A stretch of 62,064 nucleotides of DNA from Bacteroidales bacterium UBA4070 (lineage in GTDB: Bacteria > Bacteroidota > Bacteroidia > Bacteroidales > VadinHA17). Shown here piece by piece: positions 1-8,269 of the stretch. The stretch covers positions 1 to 62,064 of the forward strand of contig DFYY01000002.1 in the NCBI GenBank assembly GCA_002383485.1. Direction: 5' to 3'. The notes under the pieces are model-generated. The model was given only the letters and a program-made list of their open reading frames with translations, had not been told where the DNA came from and ran no database searches. The translations under genes and the position numbers were made by a program. Position 1 is the first letter of the stretch, and every line of letters begins with the position of its first letter.

Positions 1-440
1 GGAGACTTCTTGTTATACGCAAAACAACCTCAGGCAAAGGAACATTTGATATAAAATATTCATTTACAAATGCAAATCTGGATCAGTATGAACCGGAAGG
101 TTTGGCATACATGCAAGCTGAGAGGTATTTTATAGAGCACAGCATAAAAGAATCCAAACATATCCTTGGACTGGATCAGTACCAGACAAGAAAATGGCTG
201 GCCTGGCAGCACCAGATTGCTTTGAACTTTTTAGTTTCGTCATTCATCCTGAAGGAGAAACTTGAGTTATTTGAGGAAATGCCCTTACTTTCAGCAAGAG
301 ATGTCAAAGAAATGGTAGTTCGTGAGTTGTATCAACAAATGACACAGGATCAGATGATGGATAGAATTAACCGGCGGCATGCCATCAGACAAGAGGATAT
401 TAACCGCCATTACAAGAAAAAATCGAATCTGTCAATGTAG
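1..440 (+). mobile_element. IS701-like DDE transposase, C-terminal part
   Basis: The reading frame is open from the left window edge (frame of base 3) to the stop at 438-440, so this is the tail of a longer gene. The residues around YFIEHSIKESKHILGLDQY and RKWLAWQHQIAL match the pattern seen at the end of the catalytic domain of IS701/IS4-type DDE transposases: an aromatic-x-IE element, a K-x-x-LGLD stretch, then WxxWxxH. The catalytic acidic residue is probably the E of FIEH. The tail after it is basic. The stop lies only 18 bases before the next start codon, leaving little room for a terminal inverted repeat, so the element may be decayed. Whether the 5' part is intact cannot be seen. Confidence 0.7.
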
Positions 441-458
441 AACTAAAATGATTTTACT

Positions 459-1322
459 ATGTACCGATTCATAAAGAACATTTTAAAGAGGTATTTTTTA
501 ATTTTTAAAATTAGAAATCGCCTCAATTCTTCTGTTCAATTAGCTCAAAGAATAATTTATCTACACTATAAGGATTGCCTCTATCATAATAATATTCCAA
601 AAATCACAGAAACTGGATTCAGAGTCTTCTCTCAATATGAGGAAGATGGATTGTTACTCTTCATTTTTTCCATAATAGGCATGGGCAGTAAACGATTTAT
701 TGACATTGGTTCAGATGATGGTATCAATAGTAACGCGGCTAACCTTTATTTCAATTTTGGATGGCACGGAGTATTTATTGATGCAAATAAGACAAGTATA
801 AGTCGCGGCATAAGATTTTATAACAGATATCCACATCCAAATTTTTATAAGCCTATTTTTATTTGTCAAAAGGTAACAAGGAATAATATTAATGAAATAA
901 TTGAAAGAACAGGATATGTTAGTGATATTGAGCTCCTAGCGATTGACATAGATGGAAATGATTATTGGATTTGGGATGCAATACAGATTGTCAAGCCAAA
1001 AGTTGTGATAATTGAAGTCCACAACGAATTTGGGATGGAGGACATTGTAGTACCATATGATCCAAACTACTTCTATCCAGGAAAACACCCTCTTTATCAT
1101 GGGGCTTCCGCTGTGGCAATGACAAAATTGGCAAAACGAAAGGGCTACCGTTTAGTCGGAGCTAATGATCTTGGTTTTAATTTCATATATCTTAGGAATG
1201 ACCTCGCTCAAGATTTAATAACAGAAGTAGATATCGAGTCTCTGCTACAACACCCCAATGCCAAGAAAGGGAGAGAGGGTTTTAAAAAGATTAAAGATTG
1301 GGATTTTGTAAGAAATTTATAG
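459..1322 (+). CDS. FkbM-type SAM-dependent methyltransferase
   Basis: A 287-residue protein with a class I methyltransferase core. The glycine-rich motif FIDIGSDDGINSNAANL near residue 79 binds SAM, and WHGVFIDAN follows as the acidic strand-2 motif. LAIDIDGNDYWIW near residue 160 and VVIIEVHNEFG are typical of FkbM-family or glycan-cluster methyltransferases. The first 30 residues are basic and hydrophobic. These enzymes usually methylate sugars in surface polysaccharides or glycolipids; the substrate cannot be read here. The gene is AT-rich compared with the core and stands alone behind a transposase tail, which suggests transfer. No promoter of its own was recognised in the 18-base gap. 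Confidence 0.65.
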   Translation: MYRFIKNILKRYFLIFKIRNRLNSSVQLAQRIIYLHYKDCLYHNNIPKITETGFRVFSQYEEDGLLLFIFSIIGMGSKRFIDIGSDDGINSNAANLYFNFGWHGVFIDANKTSISRGIRFYNRYPHPNFYKPIFICQKVTRNNINEIIERTGYVSDIELLAIDIDGNDYWIWDAIQIVKPKVVIIEVHNEFGMEDIVVPYDPNYFYPGKHPLYHGASAVAMTKLAKRKGYRLVGANDLGFNFIYLRNDLAQDLITEVDIESLLQHPNAKKGREGFKKIKDWDFVRNL

Positions 1323-1502
1323 ATACTGTTATAGCATATTGAATCAATCATCAACTAAGAAGCTTAACTTTCAACTTCACAATGCCAATTTAATGTACCT
1401 AATCTCCAATTTGAAGATGAGTCCTAAGAGAAACCTCATATTTTAATAATATAGCAAACTGGCAATATGCTGTTTATCATATGATTATTACTTCACCGAC
1501 AC

Positions 1503-1582
1503 TTCCGTCACCCCCATTATCACAAAATCCCGCAGATCATTGATCATGCGGGATTTGCGTTTCCGGGATTTGGTACCACCAG
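1503..1582. repeat. Duplicated terminator plus tRNA-Phe 3' end (copy A)
   Basis: About 80 bases here match 2253-2330 with few differences. The copy contains the hairpin AAATCCCGC (1525-1533) and GCGGGATTT (1548-1556), and ends with the acceptor-end sequence tggtaccaccag of tRNA-Phe. The rest of the tRNA is missing. Together with copy B it brackets the DUF5615/DUF433 pair as a direct repeat, as an attachment-site duplication or unequal recombination at a tRNA would. The remaining 1323-1502 and 1583-1622 show nothing recognisable. Confidence 0.75.
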
Positions 1583-1622
1583 CACCAGGAGACTCTTCAG
1601 TTTGTTCTGTTAAAGGCTGATA

Positions 1623-1967
1623 TCAATCGTTAATCTCAAGACATCCAATATCCTTGTAAGTTGGATCAGTGAGGAATATTTTTATCAGATCAGAGTTTTT
1701 CCGTAGTACGTTCTCAAGGTTATGAGTACTGGTATTACCTAATCTTAGCCAGATCACTTTGGGTGAAGACCCCCTAATAAGCCCAAGGTCATAGAAATCG
1801 CTATCGAAGGTTACAATTGCGTACCCATTTTCCTTAGCGAATTTCCAAATCTCCGGGTCTTTGGAATTTTCAAGACCGAGCTCACTGACCTGACCAGAGC
1901 CAGGAAAAATATCCTGAACCTTTTTAGCTATACGGAATGAAATATTCTGGTCATAAAGTAATTTCAT
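1623..1967 (-). CDS. DUF5615-type PIN-like toxin
   Basis: A 114-residue protein with the DUF5615/Mut7-C-like PIN fold pattern. An N-terminal KLLYDQNIS carries the first acidic residue, AIVTFDSDFYDLG near residue 50 carries the central acidic cluster, and PKVIWLRLGN follows. Such proteins are predicted metal-dependent RNases and are the toxin half of two-gene modules with DUF433 proteins. Its start overlaps the stop of the DUF433 gene by one base (TGATG), so the two are translationally coupled with the antitoxin first. AT-rich and located between duplicated tRNA-end repeats, so probably acquired. Confidence 0.75.
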   Translation of the reverse strand: MKLLYDQNISFRIAKKVQDIFPGSGQVSELGLENSKDPEIWKFAKENGYAIVTFDSDFYDLGLIRGSSPKVIWLRLGNTSTHNLENVLRKNSDLIKIFLTDPTYKDIGCLEIND

Positions 1968-2188
1968 CAGATTGTCTGAAGTTTACGTTCTCTGTCGGCA
2001 GCATACAGCAAGCTAGCCTTGATATCTGCTCTGGTAAGTTCAGGAAAATCAGACAGAATTTCATCGTAATTCATTCCGGATCCCAACCATCCGAGTATAT
2101 CAAACACAGTAATTCTGGTATTCCGGATACACGGTTTGCCAAATCTCTTGTCAGGTCTGATTTTGATAATTTTACTATATGCTTTCAT
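1967..2188 (-). CDS. DUF433 antitoxin
   Basis: A 73-residue protein of the DUF433 family. IIKIRPDKRFGKPCIRNTRI at the N-terminus (the GKPCIRNTRI box is the family hallmark) is followed by VFDILGWLGSGMNYDEILSDFPEL, a helix-turn-helix-like part, and DIKASLLYAADRER. In known pairs this protein neutralises the DUF5615 PIN-like toxin and probably represses the operon. It is the first gene of the pair. The length is normal for the family. The assignment rests on these motifs and on gene order. Confidence 0.8.
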   Translation of the reverse strand: MKAYSKIIKIRPDKRFGKPCIRNTRITVFDILGWLGSGMNYDEILSDFPELTRADIKASLLYAADRERKLQTI

Positions 2189-2252
2189 ACTACAAAGATA
2201 CGTTTTCTGTAATTCGATTCTAATAATATGTAGTTTGAGAATTCATCTCCAA

Positions 2253-2318
2253 TTCCGTCCCCCCATGATGCAAAATCCCGCAGATCATTGATCTTGCGGG
2301 ATTTGCGTTTTTAAGACG

Positions 2319-2330
<12 letters not shown>
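2253..2330. repeat. Terminator plus tRNA-Phe 3' end (copy B, native)
   Basis: The original copy of the repeat also present at 1503-1582. It covers the terminator hairpin of tRNA-Phe and the last 12 bases of the tRNA. Copies differ by a few substitutions and single-base gaps, mainly in the spacer between hairpin and tRNA end. Confidence 0.75.
2273..2304 (-). terminator. Rho-independent terminator of tRNA-Phe
   Basis: A nine-pair stem AAATCCCGC / GCGGGATTT encloses a 14-base inner segment that can fold further through GATC repeats. On the minus strand the stem ends in TTTT. It lies 15 bases downstream of the tRNA. Confidence 0.7.
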
Positions 2331-2391
<61 letters not shown>

Positions 2392-2545
2392 ATTTCGGAG
2401 TGCAAATATATGGCTTTTTCTTTTTCATGCAACAACAACGCAGTACTTTGTCTGAAGAACAGTGACAGTATCCCGGTTTTGGAAGTGCTGCTTTAAAGTT
2501 CCGAATCCTCAATTCCTTTTTATCTTTGTCCATTCTCTTAGGAAT

Positions 2546-3784
2546 ATGGATATTACTCTGCATACCCTTCCCAACGGCATAAGGCTCGTACACATGCCCA
2601 CCACAAGCGCAGTGGCACACTGCGGCATAATAATCAACGCCGGATCACGCGATGAACTGCCCGAGGAACACGGCGTAGCCCATTTCATTGAACATATGCT
2701 CTTCAAGGGTACAACACACAGAAAATCGTACCATATACTCAGTCGCCTCGAAGACGTGGGCGGCGAACTGAACGCCTACACCACAAAGGAGGAGACAGCC
2801 ATCCACGCATCATTCCTGAAGGAACACTACCAGCGTGCCGTGGAACTCATGGCTGATCTGCTCTTCTCATCAACCTTCCCTCCTGCCGAGATTGAAAAAG
2901 AAAAAGAGGTTGTAATCGAAGAGATAAACTCATACCTCGATAACCCCGCTGAATATATATTCGACGAATTCGAGGAGATGGTCTTCCCGGACCAGCCCAT
3001 CGGCAGAAGCATCCTCGGAATGCCAGCCACAGTGAAAAGCATCACCGCTGATTCAATCCGGAGATTCATCTCACGCAACTATTCAACCTCACAGATGGTC
3101 CTCTGTTCAGTCGGAGCCATCAGCCCAACAAAAATCATTGCACTCTTCGAAAAATACTTCGGTAAAATTCCACAGGGAAACGGCATAAAAAGGAACCGTA
3201 CCGAATATTTTTACACCCCGGTAAACAAAGAGAAGAAGGCGGATACCTGGCAGAACCACTGCATAATAGGTAACATCGCTTACGACCTTCATGACAAACG
3301 CCGGATGGGTCTGTTCATGCTGAACAATATCCTCGGCGGACAGGGGATGAACTCGCGACTGAATCTCTCGCTTCGCGAAAAGCGGGGCTATGCCTACAAC
3401 GTGGAGTCGGTCTATAACCCTTACACCGACACAGGCCTTGTGACAATCTACTTCGGAACCGACAGCCGAAACCTGAACAAAAGCATTGCGCTAATTCATA
3501 GCGAGATAGACAGACTGCGACGTCAGCCACTGGGCACCCTTCAACTCTCACGGGCAAAGAACCAGATTAAAGGCTACCTGGCAAGGGCTTACGAGAACCA
3601 TGAGAGCCTGATGCTCAGCCTGGGAAAGAGCCTGCTCATCTTTGACAGGATTGACTCTATGGATGAGACGTTCCGCAAGATCGATGCGGTCACCGGCAGC
3701 GAACTCATGGAAACGGCAGATGCAATTTTTGACAAATCATCACTTTCAACCTTAATATACAGGCAGAATGGAGAAAGAACTTGA
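2546..3784 (+). CDS. M16 family zinc metallopeptidase (pitrilysin/MPP-like)
   Basis: A 412-residue protein that starts MDITLHTLPNGIRL, the usual beginning of M16B peptidases. The reading frame stays open further upstream, but that part overlaps the tRNA leader and has no family similarity, so the ATG at 2546 is preferred. The inverted zinc motif HFIEH (His46, Glu49, His50) and the downstream glutamate in VVIEEINSYLDNP near residue 125 are all present, so it should be catalytically active. FGTDSRN and SRAKNQIKG mark the second M16 domain. Single-chain bacterial members process peptides in the periplasm or cytoplasm. No signal peptide. It overlaps the next gene by 17 bases. Confidence 0.9.
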   Translation: MDITLHTLPNGIRLVHMPTTSAVAHCGIIINAGSRDELPEEHGVAHFIEHMLFKGTTHRKSYHILSRLEDVGGELNAYTTKEETAIHASFLKEHYQRAVELMADLLFSSTFPPAEIEKEKEVVIEEINSYLDNPAEYIFDEFEEMVFPDQPIGRSILGMPATVKSITADSIRRFISRNYSTSQMVLCSVGAISPTKIIALFEKYFGKIPQGNGIKRNRTEYFYTPVNKEKKADTWQNHCIIGNIAYDLHDKRRMGLFMLNNILGGQGMNSRLNLSLREKRGYAYNVESVYNPYTDTGLVTIYFGTDSRNLNKSIALIHSEIDRLRRQPLGTLQLSRAKNQIKGYLARAYENHESLMLSLGKSLLIFDRIDSMDETFRKIDAVTGSELMETADAIFDKSSLSTLIYRQNGERT

Positions 3785-4400
3785 CAAGTATATCAGGGAC
3801 CACAGTTCCCCCGAGGACAAGGTGCTGGAGGAGCTCTACCGCCAGACACACCTCTATGTGGTGAATCCCAATATGGTATCGGGTCATATCCAGGGAAAGT
3901 TCCTGGAGATGCTGTCACATATGATTCATCCCTCACGGATACTTGAAATCGGTACTTATACAGGGTACTCCGCCATCTGCCTGGCCCGAGGGCTGAAGAG
4001 CGGCGGTCAACTGCATACTATCGAGACAAATGACGAGCTTAATGAGATGAGCACCCACTACTTCGCCCTCGCAGGCGTTGCAGACAGGGTCACTCTCCAT
4101 ACCGGCAGGGCACAGGAGATCATCCCGTCACTGGATTTCTCATTCGACCTTGTCTTTATTGACGGCGACAAGCGGGAGTATTGTGAGTATTATGACATCG
4201 TCTTTGAGAAGGTACGCAAGGGGGGATTCATCATTGCCGACAATGTCCTCTGGGGAGGCAAGATTGAAGGTGAGGATGCACTGAAAGATCCGCAGACGAA
4301 AGGTGTTGTGATGTTCAATGAAAAGGTGCGCAGTGATCACCGCGTGGAGAAAATCGTCCTGCCCCTCAGGGACGGACTGATGATAATAAGAAAAAAATAG
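3768..4400 (+). CDS. O-methyltransferase (caffeoyl-CoA OMT-like, Methyltransf_3)
   Basis: A 210-residue class I SAM-dependent O-methyltransferase. RILEIGTYTGYSAICLARGL (about residues 61-80) is motif I, HTIETNDEL is motif II, and DLVFIDGDKREYCEYYD carries the metal-binding aspartates. GGFIIADNVLWGGKI follows as in bacterial COMT-like enzymes. The substrate is a catechol-like or hydroxyl group but is not defined by sequence. It overlaps the M16 peptidase by 17 bases, so the two are co-translated, an arrangement I have the impression is common in Bacteroidota. Confidence 0.88.
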   Translation: MEKELDKYIRDHSSPEDKVLEELYRQTHLYVVNPNMVSGHIQGKFLEMLSHMIHPSRILEIGTYTGYSAICLARGLKSGGQLHTIETNDELNEMSTHYFALAGVADRVTLHTGRAQEIIPSLDFSFDLVFIDGDKREYCEYYDIVFEKVRKGGFIIADNVLWGGKIEGEDALKDPQTKGVVMFNEKVRSDHRVEKIVLPLRDGLMIIRKK

Positions 4401-4533
4401 TCCTGCTCAATAAGGGGCTTTGAGCGATAACAGGAGATTTTACCAGCGTTGCTCTCTATGATCCAACCGGTGAGCATTTGAAAATAATAACGATGGTACG
4501 GTTTTTGAGCATACAGATGTAAATTCCAGGGAA

Positions 4534-5145
4534 ATGAAAAAGGCTATACTATTTGTTTTTGTGCTTTTTGCCGGTCTCTCACTGATGGCACAGGATCTTC
4601 AGAAACTGGCTACAAAAGGCGCAGAGAGACTATTCTCAGATAAGGATGACCTGACTTCGGTGATCCAGATACTCCCCGAAGGTACCGTTGTGGAGGCAGT
4701 AAAGGCAGATACAGCATTTACTCTCATCCGACTGGGTGATATAGAAGGCTATGTGAAGTCGGACAGGCTTACCGCAGCATTGCCGGTGGTTACAACCGCT
4801 CAGCCTGCTGACGAACCGATCGCTCAGCCTGCTGACGAACCGGTCGCCCAGCCAGTACAGGAAGCCGCTCCTGTATATGCCGAGCCTGACGTCCAGTCGC
4901 GGCAAATTCCCACCGAAAGGTTTCAGGCACTGATTGACAAATACGGAGTTGATATGGCCAAAAGGCTTTACCAGCACAAGGTCTGGAAAGGCATCAGTTC
5001 AGAGATGGCACGTGACAGCTGGGGCAAACCCAAGCAGATCAACAAAATGTATGTCGACCGTGGTGTAGAGGAGGAGTGGATCTATTCCAGCAAGTACCTT
5101 TACTTCAGGGACGGGGTCCTGGTTGAATGGGGTCCGGTCAGATAG
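4534..5145 (+). CDS. Secreted SH3-like protein with AQPADEP repeats
   Basis: A 203-residue protein with a Sec signal peptide (MKKAILFVFVLFAGLSLMAQ, cleavage near residue 20). Residues 30-80 look like a bacterial SH3 domain: ILPEGTVVEAVKADTAFTLI, then GDIEGYVKSDRL. A low-complexity linker contains AQPADEPIAQPADEPVAQP, an imperfect 7-8 residue repeat. The C-terminal part (MARDSWGKPKQINKM, then EEWIYSSKYLYFRDGVLVEW) resembles the small SmpA/OmlA-like fold of outer-membrane assembly lipoproteins, although no lipobox is present. Role unknown; probably binds cell-envelope polymers. It stands alone, with a strong terminator 60 bases downstream. Confidence 0.75.
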   Translation: MKKAILFVFVLFAGLSLMAQDLQKLATKGAERLFSDKDDLTSVIQILPEGTVVEAVKADTAFTLIRLGDIEGYVKSDRLTAALPVVTTAQPADEPIAQPADEPVAQPVQEAAPVYAEPDVQSRQIPTERFQALIDKYGVDMAKRLYQHKVWKGISSEMARDSWGKPKQINKMYVDRGVEEEWIYSSKYLYFRDGVLVEWGPVR

Positions 5146-5207
5146 CTGCTCACTGATTCATATATACCGTTGCCTTAAGGGCATAGGCACTTCCCACACA
5201 AGTAAAG

Positions 5208-5236
5208 AGGCGTCTCATATGAGGCGCCTTTTTTTT
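5208..5236 (+). terminator. Rho-independent terminator after the SH3-like gene
   Basis: A nine-pair stem (5208-5216 with 5221-5229, one G-T pair) closes a four-base loop ATAT and runs into eight T residues. Confidence 0.85.
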
Positions 5237-5287
5237 GTCAGCAGAGGTGGTTTCCCGGGCTACTGCTTCTAACCTGCTGTAAGCAGC

Positions 5288-5314
5288 AAAAAAAAAGGAA
5301 GCTTTTGGCTTCCT
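5288..5314 (-). terminator. Rho-independent terminator of tRNA-Gly
   Basis: Stem AGGAAGC / GCTTCCT with a five-base loop, followed on the minus strand by a run of nine T. It lies directly downstream of tRNA-Gly. Confidence 0.85.
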
Positions 5315-5322
5315 GATTACTG

Positions 5323-5395
<73 letters not shown>

Positions 5396-5494
5396 AATTG
5401 TGACTGCAAAAATAATACTTTTTTCAAAATTACAAACAACGAAATTTTACGTGCCTTGATGTTGTACCCCGCAATACAATAAACAGGGTCTGCC

Positions 5495-8104
5495 TCACTT
5501 CAGCAACTTCCGGATATTGTACAGTTTGTTCAGGGCCTCCATGGGTGTCAGGTTGTCCAGGTCAAGGCCCATCAGCTCGTCCCGGATCTGTTTAAGCACC
5601 GGATCATCAAGCTGGTAGAAGCTGAGCTGATACCCCTCGCGGTGCGTGGCAATCTCCTCAACCGGCTTGCCCAGGTTCGCGCCTCCGCGTCCCTCCTCAA
5701 GCATCTTCAGTATCTCATCCGCTCTGCCGACAACACTCTTCGGCATGCCTGCCATGCGTGCCACATGTATCCCGAAACTGTGCTCACTGCCTCCCCTCTT
5801 CAGCTTGCGAAGGAAGATCACCCTGTTGTCAAGTTCCCTGATCGAAACGTTGTAGTTCTTCACCCGTGAAAAGGTGTTCTCCATCTCATTGAGCTCATGG
5901 TAATGGGTTGCGAAGAGCGTCTTGGCCCTGTGCCTGCTCTCGTGGATATACTCCACCATGGCCCAGGCTATTGAGATGCCGTCATAGGTGCTTGTACCCC
6001 TGCCAATCTCGTCAAGCAGCACCAGGCTCCTGTCGGAGAGATTGTTGAGGATGCTGGCAGCCTCATTCATCTCTACCATAAAGGTCGATTCACCCAGGGA
6101 GAGGTTATCGGATGCCCCCACCCTTGTGAAGATCTTGTCTATGATGCCTATCCTTGCCGCCTTTGCCGGCACGAAGCAGCCTGCCTGTGCCATGATCACA
6201 ATCAGGGCGGTCTGCCGTAGCAGCGCCGACTTACCCGACATATTCGGACCGGTAAGAATTATCACCTGCTGCTCGCCATTGTCCAGCCAGACGTCGTTGG
6301 GAACGTACGGATCATCCGGAGGCAGCTGCCGCTCAATCACCGGGTGACGGCCCTCCTTTATATCCAGAACAAGGCTGTCGTCAAGCACCGGCCGGGTATA
6401 GCCGTACTCCCCGGAGACCACGGCAAATGATATAAGGCAGTCGAGCCGCCCCACAGCTGCCGCATCGGCCTGCATGAGGCTGATGTAGGGAGTGACTGAC
6501 ATCACGAGGTCATTGAAGAGCGATGCCTCCAGCGTCAGTATCTTCTCCCCTGCCCCGAGGATCTTCTCCTCGTACTCCTTGAGCTCTTCGGTGATATACC
6601 TCTCAGCATTCACCAGCGTCTGCTTGCGGATCCAGTCGGGCGGCACCTTGTCCTTATGTGCATTGCGCACCTCAATATAATAGCCGAAGACATTGTTATA
6701 ACTGATCTTCAGCGAGTTAATCCCGGTGCGCAAGCCCTCCCTCTGCTGCAGATCGTTAAGGTACTCCTTCCCGCCGTAATAAATTTTCCGAAGATCATCG
6801 AGCTCCTGCGATATGCCTTCGGCGATCACATGGCCCTTGTTGACGGCTGACGGGGGATCGGGGGCAAGTGTCCGGCCGATAATCTCAGCCAGTTCCGGGC
6901 ACGGATCGAATCCCGATGCCATCGAGACCAGGGGCGGGCAGTCCGTAGAGGCGCACAGTCTCTTCAGTTCCTCGATGGCTTTCAGTGCACGGCGGATCTG
7001 TGCCACCTCGCGCGGGGTGACCCTTGCCACAGCTACCTTGCTCAGCAGACGCTCCAGGTCGCCCACCTCCCTGATAAGCCCCTCCATCTCCTCCCTCACC
7101 TCCGGCTGAGCGATGAGATATTCCACGATGTCAAGTCTTGTGTTCAGCACTGCCGTATCCTTCAGAGGAAGGGAGATCCATCGTCGCATCATGCGCCCCC
7201 CCATGGGGGAGAAAGTCCGGTCAAGAATATCCGTCAGAGTCTTTGCCCCCTCGTACGGCGAATGAAACAGCTCCAGGTTACGGACGGTGAACCTGTCGAG
7301 CCAGACATACTTTTCCTCTTCTATCCGTGAGATCCTGTTTATATGTCCGAGGTTCTCATGCCTGGTCATGTCAAGGTACCAGAGGATTGCGCCTGCGGCG
7401 ATGATGCCGTTGGTCATGCTCTGTATCCCGAATCCCTTCAGAGATGTCGTGCCGAACTGCTTCAGCAGCCTCTCGTTGGCCGTCTCGGGAGTGAATATCC
7501 AGTCATCAAGCCTGTAAGTATAAAACCTGCTTCCAAACCTCTCGCGGAAGAGATCGGTCTTTTTCTTTTCGAAGAGCACCTCCTTGGGCTGGAAGTTGCT
7601 CAGTATCTGTTCCACATGAGGCGTATCGCCCTCTGTAACGAAGAATTCCCCGGTTGAGACGTCGAGCAGCGCCACTCCCACTGCCTGCTTGTCTATATGT
7701 ATCGCAGCCAGGAAGTTGTTCTCCTTATGGTTAAGTACATTCTCACTGAATGAAACTCCGGGAGTAATGAGTTCAGTAATACCCCGCTTGACGATTTTCT
7801 TCGTGAGCTTCGGATCCTCGAGCTGCTCACATATGGCCACCCGCTGTCCTGCCCTGACCAGCCGGGGCAGGTATGTGTCAAGCGCATGGTAAGGGAAGCC
7901 CGCCAGTTCCACCGAACTGGCTGAGCCGTTGGCGCGCTTCGTCAGGGTGATGCCCAGTATCTCGGCTGCCCGGATGGCATCCTCGCCGAAGGTCTCGTAA
8001 AAGTCTCCCACCCTGAAGAGGAGTATAGCGTCAGGGTGCCTGGCCTTGACGGCATAGTACTGCTTCATCAGCGGTGTTTCTACATATTTCTGCATCTGAG
8101 ACAT
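5495..8104 (-). CDS. mutS: DNA mismatch repair protein MutS
   Basis: An 869-residue MutS of full length. The N-terminal mismatch-recognition domain has GDFYETFG, with the stacking Phe35 and Glu37. The connector, core and clamp domains follow. The ATPase has Walker A GPNMSGKSALLRQ near residue 616, Walker B LVLLDEIGRGTSTYDG near residue 700, and the FATHYHEL element. The C-terminal helix-turn-helix used for dimerisation (SVVGRADEILKMLEEG) is present. It recognises mismatches and small loops and recruits MutL. It is transcribed alone from a probable promoter at about 8140, divergent from the saccharopine dehydrogenase gene. Confidence 0.97.
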   Translation of the reverse strand: MSQMQKYVETPLMKQYYAVKARHPDAILLFRVGDFYETFGEDAIRAAEILGITLTKRANGSASSVELAGFPYHALDTYLPRLVRAGQRVAICEQLEDPKLTKKIVKRGITELITPGVSFSENVLNHKENNFLAAIHIDKQAVGVALLDVSTGEFFVTEGDTPHVEQILSNFQPKEVLFEKKKTDLFRERFGSRFYTYRLDDWIFTPETANERLLKQFGTTSLKGFGIQSMTNGIIAAGAILWYLDMTRHENLGHINRISRIEEEKYVWLDRFTVRNLELFHSPYEGAKTLTDILDRTFSPMGGRMMRRWISLPLKDTAVLNTRLDIVEYLIAQPEVREEMEGLIREVGDLERLLSKVAVARVTPREVAQIRRALKAIEELKRLCASTDCPPLVSMASGFDPCPELAEIIGRTLAPDPPSAVNKGHVIAEGISQELDDLRKIYYGGKEYLNDLQQREGLRTGINSLKISYNNVFGYYIEVRNAHKDKVPPDWIRKQTLVNAERYITEELKEYEEKILGAGEKILTLEASLFNDLVMSVTPYISLMQADAAAVGRLDCLISFAVVSGEYGYTRPVLDDSLVLDIKEGRHPVIERQLPPDDPYVPNDVWLDNGEQQVIILTGPNMSGKSALLRQTALIVIMAQAGCFVPAKAARIGIIDKIFTRVGASDNLSLGESTFMVEMNEAASILNNLSDRSLVLLDEIGRGTSTYDGISIAWAMVEYIHESRHRAKTLFATHYHELNEMENTFSRVKNYNVSIRELDNRVIFLRKLKRGGSEHSFGIHVARMAGMPKSVVGRADEILKMLEEGRGGANLGKPVEEIATHREGYQLSFYQLDDPVLKQIRDELMGLDLDNLTPMEALNKLYNIRKLLK

Positions 8105-8138
8105 TTACGGTTTTGTTCCCTCGAGTAACAGGGTGAAA

Positions 8139-8146
8139 CAAAATTA
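8139..8146 (-). promoter_or_regulatory. Candidate -7 box for mutS (TAATTTTG)
   Basis: On the minus strand this reads TAATTTTG, matching the Bacteroidota sigma -7 consensus TAnnTTTG, 35 bases before the mutS start. No good TTTG -33 box is seen at the expected distance. Confidence 0.35.
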
Positions 8147-8203
8147 AAAATCTCCTGCAACTTAAGTATAACTTTTATCATAAATAGTCCGGAAGAGAAT
8201 AAT

Positions 8204-8211
8204 TACATTTG
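8204..8211 (+). promoter_or_regulatory. Candidate -7 box for saccharopine dehydrogenase (TACATTTG)
   Basis: TACATTTG matches the Bacteroidota -7 consensus TAnnTTTG and lies 59 bases before the start codon. The -33 region is AT-rich but lacks a clear TTTG. Confidence 0.35.
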
Positions 8212-8269
8212 TATGGAAGGCAGAACGGATGTGCCTGCGCAATTCCTGAGATAAAATTCAAAAAAGAAA

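Noticed and set aside
2462..2545. Upstream extension of the M16 peptidase frame
   Set aside because: It has no family similarity and reaches back towards the tRNA-Phe leader; the ATG at 2546 gives the standard N-terminus.
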